Assembly: GCF_002724055.1 (NCBI RefSeq)
Contig: NZ_BDQY01000010.1
Coordinates: 1-64,000 of the forward strand
Length of the DNA stretch: 64,000 nucleotides
Reading direction: 5' to 3'
DNA from: Tepidibacter mesophilus
Lineage (GTDB): Bacteria; Bacillota; Clostridia; Peptostreptococcales; Peptostreptococcaceae
In this document: piece after piece, positions 57,969 to 64,000 of the stretch
How positions within the stretch are numbered: the stretch's first letter is position 1
How the letters are laid out: each line of letters opens with the position of its first letter
The notes under the pieces: model-generated
The model's database searches: none
Told to the model about the DNA's origin: nothing
Seen by the model: only the letters and a program-made list of their open reading frames with translations
Position numbers and translations under genes: made by a program

Positions 57969-58970
57969 TTATATGTTTCCGTATTTCTCCATAAGTTCTT
58001 CTATTATTTTACTTTTATCAAGTCTATGAACAGCTTCAACAAATCTTATAGTTCCAGTTTTAGATCTCATAACTACAGAATGAGTCTGTATTCTATTTTT
58101 GTCATAACATACAGCACCTTTTAAAAGATCTCCTTCTGTTATTCCTGTTGCTGCAAAGAATAACTCATCTCCTTTAGCAAGATCATCAAGAGTTAATACC
58201 TTTTTTATATCATCATCCTTAAGTCCAAGCTCATAACATCTAGTTGTTTCTTCATCACTCATAGGATGTAATACTCCTTGCATATCTCCGCCCATACATT
58301 TCACAGCAGCTGCAGTTATTACACCTTCAGGAGCTCCACCTATTCCCATTAGTATATCTACACCAGTATCTTCAAAACATGTTGCAATACCAGCAGCTAC
58401 ATCACCTTCTCCAAACATTTTTATTCTAGCTCCAAGTCTTCTTATCTCAGAAACTATTTCTTCATGTCTTTCTCTATCTTGTATTATAACTGTTAAATCA
58501 GATATTTCCTTATTTAGCGCTTTTGCAACTCTAGCTAGATTATTTTGTATTGAATCATTTATATCTATACATCCTTTAGCTTTAGGCCCTACTATAAGTT
58601 TTTTCATATATGTGTCTGGTGCATGAAGTAGGCATCCCTTTTTAGCCATGGCGATTACAGCAATAGCATTAGGAAGTCCCTTAGCTATTAATGAAGTCCC
58701 ATCTAGAGGATCAACAGCAATATCAACCTCCATATCAGAATCAGTTCCACATCCAACCTTCTCACCTATATAAAGCATAGGTGCCTCATCAAGCTCACCT
58801 TCACCAATAACAACTTCTCCTCTTACCTTAACACTAGAAAAAGCCTTTCTCATACCCTCAACAGCAGCTCCATCTGCTCCGTTCTTATCACCTTTACCCA
58901 TAAATCTAATACTAGCAAGTGCAGCAGTTTCTGTAACCCTAACAATCTCCATAGCTAAATTTCTATCCAT
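57969..58970 (-). CDS. Fructose-1,6-bisphosphatase class II (GlpX), paralogue 2
   Basis: 333 aa, same domain as the preceding GlpX with GEGELDEAPMLYIGE, DPLDGTSLIAKG and GIGGAPEGVITAAAV. It has a longer C-terminal end (SKIIEELMEKYGNI). The ATG at 58970 follows GGGAGGAAG; an ATG 33 bp upstream lacks an RBS. A tandem duplicate; a shift in substrate (for example sedoheptulose 1,7-bisphosphate) is possible but not visible. Confidence 0.92.
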   Translation of the reverse strand: MDRNLAMEIVRVTETAALASIRFMGKGDKNGADGAAVEGMRKAFSSVKVRGEVVIGEGELDEAPMLYIGEKVGCGTDSDMEVDIAVDPLDGTSLIAKGLPNAIAVIAMAKKGCLLHAPDTYMKKLIVGPKAKGCIDINDSIQNNLARVAKALNKEISDLTVIIQDRERHEEIVSEIRRLGARIKMFGEGDVAAGIATCFEDTGVDILMGIGGAPEGVITAAAVKCMGGDMQGVLHPMSDEETTRCYELGLKDDDIKKVLTLDDLAKGDELFFAATGITEGDLLKGAVCYDKNRIQTHSVVMRSKTGTIRFVEAVHRLDKSKIIEELMEKYGNI

Positions 58971-59144
58971 AATCAACTTCCTCCCGTTAAATACAAATTT
59001 CACTTTAATTATACAGTATATTTAAACATTTTGTAAAGATATATGTTACATTTTTTATTATTTATGTTACATTTATTTTTATTTTTACTTATATAGCACT
59101 AATATTTAGGACGAATCATAACCATTAGTGCTGAATATATATAA

Positions 59145-59180
59145 AAAAGGTTGTAAATCACAAATGATTTACAACCTTTT
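59145..59180 (-). terminator. Terminator of pdxST
   Basis: Perfect 16-bp stem AAAAGGTTGTAAATCA/TGATTTACAACCTTTT with a CAAA loop and T-runs. Lies beyond the family 2 copy that follows pdxT. Confidence 0.85.
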
Positions 59181-59197
59181 CTACACAGCTACACTTA

Positions 59198-59271
59198 TAA
59201 CTATTTTTAAGCAACAGAATCGTAAGACTTTTTGGAGACATGAGTCAGTGCATAGCAACTAGACGAATTTT
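59198..59271 (-). repeat. Family 2 repeat (reverse) forming the end of pdxT
   Basis: Minus strand: AAAAAATTCGTCTAGTTGC, CTGACTCATGTCTCC, then CTGTTGCTTAAAAATAG. The most diverged copy (hairpin 2 arms AAAAAGTC/GATTCTGTTG). It encodes the last residues Lys-Phe-Val and the TAG stop of pdxT. Confidence 0.75.
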
Positions 59272-59840
59272 TTATTTGTCATATTAATAAAGTACTCATG
59301 AAAAGTCGTATCATCCGTAAGTTCCGGATGAAAAGAAGTCGCAAGCATATTATCTTGGCGTGCAGCTACAATATTTCCATCAATGCAATGAAGTAACTCA
59401 ACATTTTCACCAACATCTACAATATACGGAGCTCTAATAAACACCATAGGTATTTCTTTATGACTTACCCCTTCAATTACCTCTTTAGTAATAAAGCTAT
59501 CTATTTGAGAACCATACGCATTTCTTCTAACTTTTATATCCATAACTTTTAAATGAGCATCTTCATCACTATCTAGTTGGGCAGCAAGCAAAATCATACC
59601 AGCACATGTTCCCCATACAGGTAACCCTCTCTTTATCTTACTTACTAAAATATCTTTGATTTTAAAATCATCAAGTAGTTTTCCCATTGCTGTACTTTCT
59701 CCACCAGGTAAAATAATCCCATCTATATCGTCCAGTTGTTCAGTTTTTCTTATTTCAACAGCTTCATGACCTATAGCTTTAATTATATTTATATGCTCTT
59801 TGAACGCACCTTGAAGTGCTAAAACACCAATTTTTTTCAT
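59259..59840 (-). CDS. pdxT: Pyridoxal 5'-phosphate synthase glutaminase subunit PdxT
   Basis: 193 aa class I glutaminase; nucleophile Cys in WGTCAGMILLA (about 76-86), oxyanion GGESTAMGKL (about 46-55) and His-Glu in SFHPELTDD (about 169-177). Supplies ammonia to PdxS. One base after pdxS. The final codons (KKFV and stop) lie inside a family 2 repeat, so the natural C terminus has probably been replaced. Confidence 0.96.
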   Translation of the reverse strand: MKKIGVLALQGAFKEHINIIKAIGHEAVEIRKTEQLDDIDGIILPGGESTAMGKLLDDFKIKDILVSKIKRGLPVWGTCAGMILLAAQLDSDEDAHLKVMDIKVRRNAYGSQIDSFITKEVIEGVSHKEIPMVFIRAPYIVDVGENVELLHCIDGNIVAARQDNMLATSFHPELTDDTTFHEYFINMTNKKFV

Positions 59841-59841
59841 T

Positions 59842-60717
59842 TTAGTACCCTCTATTAGCCATTCTTTCTTCTTTATCTATTGAATAAACATTGATTCCAA
59901 CCATTGCTTCTCCAAGATTTTCTGATACTTCAGCTAATATTTTTGGATCATTATAATGTGTAACAGCCTTAACTATAGCATTAGCTCTTTTTCTTGGGTC
60001 TCCTGATTTGAATATTCCCGAACCAACAAATACTCCATCACAACCAAGTTGCATCATCATTGCAGCATCAGCAGGAGTAGCAACACCACCAGCTGCAAAA
60101 TTTACAACAGGAAGTTTTCCATGTTCATGAACATACTCAACTAAATGAATAGGAGCTTGTAGTTCTTTAGCTGCATTCATTAATTCTTCCTTTGATAAAC
60201 CTTGAATTCTTCTCATTTCAGAATTCATCATTCTCATATGTTTAACAGCTTCTATAACATCTCCTGTTCCAGGTTCACCTTTAGTTCTAATCATTGATGC
60301 ACCTTCTCCAATTCTTCTTAAAGCTTCACCTAAGTTTTTAGCTCCACAAACAAAAGGAACTTTAAAATCTTTCTTATCAATATGAAGAGTTGGATCAGCA
60401 GGTGTTAAAACTTCACTTTCATCTATGTAATCTACTTCTAAAGCTTCAAGTATCTGTGCTTCTACGAAATGTCCTATTCTTACCTTTGCCATAACTGGAA
60501 TAGAAACAGCCTCTTTAATACTTTTTATCATTTGTGGATCTGAAGCTCTTGCAACTCCACCATCTTTTCTTATATCAGCAGGAACTCTCTCAAGTGCCAT
60601 AACAGCACAAGCACCCGCTTCCTCGGCAATCCTTGCTTCTTCTGGATTTGTAACATCCATTATAACTCCACCCTTTAACATTTGAGCTAAGTTTTTATTT
60701 AATTCATATCTACTCAT
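59842..60717 (-). CDS. pdxS: Pyridoxal 5'-phosphate synthase PdxS
   Basis: 291 aa; makes PLP from ribose-5-P, glyceraldehyde-3-P and ammonia with Pdx[21 protein letters not shown] (about 17-36), [13 protein letters not shown] (about 80-92, catalytic Lys) and [19 protein letters not shown] are conserved. Start at ATG 60717 after AAGGAGGGG. Confidence 0.97.
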   Translation of the reverse strand: MSRYELNKNLAQMLKGGVIMDVTNPEEARIAEEAGACAVMALERVPADIRKDGGVARASDPQMIKSIKEAVSIPVMAKVRIGHFVEAQILEALEVDYIDESEVLTPADPTLHIDKKDFKVPFVCGAKNLGEALRRIGEGASMIRTKGEPGTGDVIEAVKHMRMMNSEMRRIQGLSKEELMNAAKELQAPIHLVEYVHEHGKLPVVNFAAGGVATPADAAMMMQLGCDGVFVGSGIFKSGDPRKRANAIVKAVTHYNDPKILAEVSENLGEAMVGINVYSIDKEERMANRGY

Positions 60718-60910
60718 TATTAACCCCTCCTTAATTGTAGCCATACAATAGTTGCATCTTTTCCCTTTTCTAACGATATTATCTCATATTGTATCGTATT
60801 TAATCAATATAATTATATGAATTTATACTTTTTTTATAATTGTATGGTTACAATTCAATAATAAGTTCTTAAATCAATCAAAAGCTATTATTCTGGGAAG
60901 TATCATTTCA

Positions 60911-61294
60911 TTAATTAGTATTTTCAGTTTCCCATACAACAAAATATACTCCATCATCTCTTTTTTGTCCTTTTCCTAGTTCACAATGTCTAAGGACTGC
61001 GAGCTGTCTATCTATTTCTTCTTTAGATATATTAAATTTTTCTATAAGCTGTTTCATATTCGCTCCATTCATTTCTTGGATAAAGCTATAAATTTCTTTT
61101 TGCAAACCAGTAAGTCCATCTGTTCCAAAATGACCCATACTTTTTCTAGTATTTAATGCACTTTTTACAGCCATTGGATCACATTTTTTTAATGTACTAC
61201 GCGATATTGCACAATCTTCACAAAAATATTCCCCCATAACCACATAACCATCTTCATCTTCTACCATTTTTTCACATTGCTTACAATGTATCAT
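60911..61294 (-). CDS. Zinc-finger plus winged-helix protein
   Basis: 127 aa: an N-terminal LIM-like zinc ribbon (CKQCEKMVEDEDGYVVMGEY with FCEDC, about 4-28), then a winged-helix domain (about 60-120; TGLQKEIYSFIQEMNGANMK, DRQLAVLRHCELGKG). Probably a small DNA- or RNA-binding regulator; target unknown. The start at ATG 61294 follows GGGGTGG. Confidence 0.7.
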   Translation of the reverse strand: MIHCKQCEKMVEDEDGYVVMGEYFCEDCAISRSTLKKCDPMAVKSALNTRKSMGHFGTDGLTGLQKEIYSFIQEMNGANMKQLIEKFNISKEEIDRQLAVLRHCELGKGQKRDDGVYFVVWETENTN

Positions 61295-61393
61295 AAAAAC
61301 CACCCCTTTTAATTATTTTATTCAATACTAATTTCTTCAAATAATATTAATTCTCCTATGTATTTAGATATTTCTTTCTTAATCTACTCAACT

Positions 61394-61599
61394 AAAAAAT
61401 GCCTCTGATTAAAATGTTAGCTACTTTTGGCTTAATATTTTTCTATGAAACTTAGATTATGGCGTTTAAATATCCGTTAAGAAACTTCGTTGTCTGACAA
61501 TAGGGAGTTTACGAAGTTTTAGGATATTTAATAAGACACAATCTTTAGTTTTATAAAAATATTAACTAAGTAGCGGTATTTTAATCAGAGGCATTTTTT
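61394..61599 (+). repeat. Family 1 palindromic element, copy E
   Basis: 206 bp. The perfect 22-bp outer stem has copy-specific AAAAAATGCCTCTG with CAGAGGCATTTTTT. Core stem GAAACTTCG/CGAAGTTTT differs from other copies on both sides. It begins 28 bp after the transaldolase stop. Confidence 0.9.
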
Positions 61600-61627
61600 T
61601 GCTCAACCACTATACTAAAAATATTTT

Positions 61628-62269
61628 TTACTTAACCCCTTCCCAATCCTTTAAGAATCTCTCAATTCCAAGATCAGTCATAGGATGCTTTAACATCTGT
61701 ACAAATATATTATAAGGAATAGTAGCTATATCAGCTCCTGCAAGAGCAGATTGCTTAACATGCTCAGTATGTCTTATACTTGCAGATATAATTTCCGTTT
61801 CTATTCCATGAATATCGAATATATCAGATATCTCTCTTATTAGGTCTGAACCCACATGCCCTATATCATCTAATCTTCCAACAAATGGACTCACATAGCT
61901 AGCTCCAGCTTTAGCAGCTAGTAAAGCTTGGTTTGCAGAGAATACTAAAGTAACATTAGTCTTTATTCCATTGCTAGACATATGCTTTACAGCCTTTAAT
62001 CCTTCTTTAGTCATAGGAATCTTTATAACTATATTCGGATGAATTTTAACAAGCTCATCAGCTTCTTTTATCATACCTTCAGAATCTAAAGATATTACCT
62101 CAGCAGATATAGGGCCATCTACTATACTAGTTATCTCTTTAACTACCTCTTTAAAATCTCTTCCTTCCTTAGCTATCAAAGATGGGTTCGTAGTAACTCC
62201 CTCAATAACTCCCCAATCATTTATCTCTCTTATTTCATCAACATTAGCTGTATCTATAAATAGTTTCAT
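61628..62269 (-). CDS. tal: Transaldolase / fructose-6-phosphate aldolase-like protein
   Basis: 213 aa, the short transaldolase class. The Schiff-base Lys lies in [12 protein letters not shown] (about 79-90), with [15 protein letters not shown] (about 24-38) and [19 protein letters not shown] (about 101-119). It joins the pentose phosphate genes in the window. Upstream there is a TATAAT with a poor -35. Its terminator position is taken by family 1 copy E. Confidence 0.93.
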   Translation of the reverse strand: MKLFIDTANVDEIREINDWGVIEGVTTNPSLIAKEGRDFKEVVKEITSIVDGPISAEVISLDSEGMIKEADELVKIHPNIVIKIPMTKEGLKAVKHMSSNGIKTNVTLVFSANQALLAAKAGASYVSPFVGRLDDIGHVGSDLIREISDIFDIHGIETEIISASIRHTEHVKQSALAGADIATIPYNIFVQMLKHPMTDLGIERFLKDWEGVK

Positions 62270-62401
62270 AAAACCAACTCCTTATATGTAATCGCTTTCA
62301 TATTATATTTTAACATATATTTGCTTGTCCTATATATATTTATTTTCATATAGGGAATACTAATCTAAAACTTATATATTTTACCAACAAGGAGGTTTAC
62401 A

Positions 62402-63091
62402 ATGAGAAAATTATCTCTATTTATTTTACTTATATTTATAGCTTTTAATATTATGGCATGCTTTGATTTTTCACCTTCATACCAAGCACCAGATCCTAAT
62501 ACAGTAGAAAAGGAAAAAATCAAAGATACTCCATCACAAACAAGATCTCAATCAAAAAATGAAATACTTAAAATAGGAGATCAAGATGTAACACTAGACT
62601 TTAACTTATATGATGATTCTAATTTAGAACTAACAACATATATACCACAAGATATGTTAGCATCTTCCAAAGAAGGCGATTTTTTATCCATCTATGCCAA
62701 CTTCAACAACAAAAAAAATAAAAAAGCAAAAATAGCATTCTTCTCACCAATAAAAACAGTATCATCTAACTTAGAAAATATGAAAAAGGTAGCAAGAGAA
62801 AATGTAACAAAAGACGGATTTGAGATAACAGACCAAACAGTTAACAATTACACTTTAATAGAAGACTCTGATGAAGAATTCGATATAATAAAAAAGCAAG
62901 AAAATAAAGAAGACATGATAGGAAAGGTATCTCTGTTTAACCATAATGAAAGAATGTACTACATTATAGTTCAATACCCACAAGACTTAGAAAAAGAAGT
63001 CCTCCCTAGAGCTCAAAATATAATAAATGATATTATGTTCTACGATGAACAATTTGAAGAAAACAAAAATTCGTCTAATGCTACGCATTGA
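62402..63091 (+). CDS. Lipoprotein of unknown function with repeat-derived C terminus
   Basis: 229 aa. Signal peptide ending in FNIMAC (lipobox Cys about 20), a proline/threonine linker, then a soluble domain with alternating strands (about 55-220; IGDQDVTLDFNLYDD, FSPIKTVSSNLENMKK). No known family recognised. RBS AAGGAGG. The final nine residues (KNSSNATH region) and the stop are encoded by a family 2 repeat, so the end was probably altered by its insertion. Confidence 0.7.
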   Translation: MRKLSLFILLIFIAFNIMACFDFSPSYQAPDPNTVEKEKIKDTPSQTRSQSKNEILKIGDQDVTLDFNLYDDSNLELTTYIPQDMLASSKEGDFLSIYANFNNKKNKKAKIAFFSPIKTVSSNLENMKKVARENVTKDGFEITDQTVNNYTLIEDSDEEFDIIKKQENKEDMIGKVSLFNHNERMYYIIVQYPQDLEKEVLPRAQNIINDIMFYDEQFEENKNSSNATH

Positions 63092-63138
63092 CTCATGTCG
63101 CCAACGAGTCCTACGGACTCCGTTGCTCAAAATAGTTG
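63065..63138 (+). repeat. Family 2 repeat forming the end of the lipoprotein gene
   Basis: AAAAATTCGTCTAATGCTACG, hairpin 2 CAACGAGTCC/GGACTCCGTTG (fully paired), ending GCTCAAAATAGTTG. The tail TATCAATATTATCCATGGG follows to about 63180. The reading frame of the lipoprotein ends within hairpin 1. Confidence 0.85.
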
Positions 63139-63259
63139 ATAATGTACTTCTTTTATCAATATTATCCATGGGTTCAAAATTTTTAAGATTCTAATGTTTT
63201 CTTTGCCTCACACTCTTATACTTTAAAAATACATTTTTTCACTTAGGCTCCCATACTAA

Positions 63260-63459
63260 AAAATACCTGTAATTAAAATGTTAGATAATGATTTAAATGT
63301 TTTTTTATAAAAATTATGTTGCATCGTTTGAATATCCGTTAAGAAAGTTCGTTGTCTGAACAAAGTGAGTTTAGAATTTTTAGGATATTCAATAAGATGT
63401 AACATTTAGTTTTATAAAAACATTTAACACATTATCGTTATTTTAATTACAGGTATTTT
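63260..63459 (+). repeat. Family 1 palindromic element, copy F
   Basis: 200 bp, perfect 20-bp outer stem with copy-specific AAAATACCTGTA. Inner stems TGTTGCATC/GATGTAACA and AAATGTTTTT/AAAAACATTT. Lies between two convergent genes, 32 bp from the TolC-like stop. Rest of the 400-bp gap holds the family 2 tail only. Confidence 0.9.
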
Positions 63460-63491
63460 CACACCCAACCCAACCAAGAAAAAATATATTT

Positions 63492-64000
63492 CTAATAACT
63501 ACCTATATCATTTAAGTATTTATCCCTAGCCAAATTATAACTAAATATAACCTCTATAACCTTCTCTTCTATATCAGCAAGCCTTTCTTGAGCTGCAATA
63601 ACTTCAACCATAGTACCAGCCATATCTTGAAGATTAGCATTTTTTATAACAGAAGTCTCAAATCCATATCCCTCTTTATATCTGTACTCAGCTATTTCAA
63701 GGGATTCCTTAGCATTCTGAACTACGCCTTCTGTATAAGCTAACATATCAGCGGTAGCCATTACAGCTTCATAAGATTGCATTATGCTTGCTTCAACTTC
63801 TTTGCCAGCACTGTCTATATTTACTTTTGACTTTTCCATCTTTATTTTAGCTTCCTTATACTGATATGTATTGTCTGGATACTGACCAGATGTAAGTTCA
63901 AAATTCAATTTATCAACTAAGTACTGAGCTTGAGCCTTTCTTATTTCAATCCTCTTCTCACTACCTTGCTTTAATCCCGCTTCTAAATTAGCTTCTAGCT
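63492..64000 (-). CDS. TolC family protein, C-terminal part (cut by the window)
   Basis: The frame is open from the stop at 63492 to the window edge, giving about 169 residues without a reliable start (a TTG at 63908 is inside the domain). Helical, with the TolC-type pattern KAQAQYLVDKLNFELTSGQ and AKESLEIAEYRYKEGYGFET followed by AQERLADIEEKVIEVIFSYN. In diderms TolC is an outer-membrane exit duct; monoderm clostridia also carry relatives whose role is unclear. Confidence 0.8.
   Translation of the reverse strand, partial: LEANLEAGLKQGSEKRIEIRKAQAQYLVDKLNFELTSGQYPDNTYQYKEAKIKMEKSKVNIDSAGKEVEASIMQSYEAVMATADMLAYTEGVVQNAKESLEIAEYRYKEGYGFETSVIKNANLQDMAGTMVEVIAAQERLADIEEKVIEVIFSYNLARDKYLNDIGSY

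Overview
The window is AT-rich chromosomal DNA from a spore-forming Firmicute of the class Clostridia. The gene content points to the Peptostreptococcaceae: a gerS-alr pair beside mazEF (an arrangement known from Clostridioides difficile), the sporulation genes ytrH, ytrI and ytaF, a csaB/DUF5693 wall-polymer cluster, and an F-type ATPase with a sodium-binding c subunit. Species cannot be named from the sequence. Nearly everything is ordinary chromosomal core; there is no prophage, integrase, transposase or CRISPR array.

Layout. 1-470: 5' end of a 16S rRNA gene with its leader and promoter, read leftwards. 622-7715: cell-division hydrolase module ftsE-ftsX-PcsB/EnvC-like hydrolase-ctpA, 5-formyltetrahydrofolate cyclo-ligase and a LonB-like protease. 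7716-8625: a 0.9-kb gap with two copies of a 200-bp palindromic element. 8626-12368: a PrcB-like protein, a membrane protein, YlbF, a stand-alone YcaO protein and a small acidic protein. 12492-16225: ABC importer (binding protein and two permeases, no ATPase) with terminator-like hairpins in its leader and inside the operon. 16318-19398: ytaF, a cation/Ca2+ exchanger, a DUF1540 mini-protein, ytrH and ytrI. 19502-22904: glycerol dehydrogenase with a sigma-54 activator. 23043-30239: split transketolase, YitT, and the wall-polymer genes tagA, csaB and DUF5693. 30470-34591: mazEF, alr, gerS, a CBS protein, acpS and a coiled-coil protein. 34780-42684: a lipoprotein, then the complete atp operon. 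42963-54964: wecB, tagO, dCMP deaminase, upp, rpiB, sua5, ZIP, prfA, prmC, DUF1385, a small sulfite-reductase-like protein, tdk and rpmE. 55061-64000: rho, two glpX paralogues, pdxST, a zinc-finger/wHTH protein, transaldolase, a lipoprotein and a cut-off TolC-like gene.

Gene groups that work together: ftsEX with its secreted hydrolase (wall cleavage at the septum); tagO, wecB, tagA and csaB (secondary wall polymer and its pyruvylation, the usual anchor for SLH proteins); alr and gerS (spore and wall); ten atp genes (sodium-driven ATPase); split transketolase, rpiB, transaldolase and two glpX (sugar-phosphate metabolism); prfA and prmC (translation termination).

The most unusual content is not protein coding. 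Three families of dispersed, foldable repeats sit between the core genes. Family 1 (six copies of 200-206 bp) is a long imperfect palindrome whose stems change sequence from copy to copy but stay complementary. Its outermost stem is unique to each copy, ends in T-runs on both strands, and in three copies lies about 30 nt after a stop codon, exactly where an intrinsic terminator belongs. Family 2 (about 75 bp, ten copies plus a solo end) forms two small hairpins, has a relative in the 16S leader, and supplies the C-terminal codons and stops of two genes. Family 3 (75 bp, two copies) shares a core motif with family 1.
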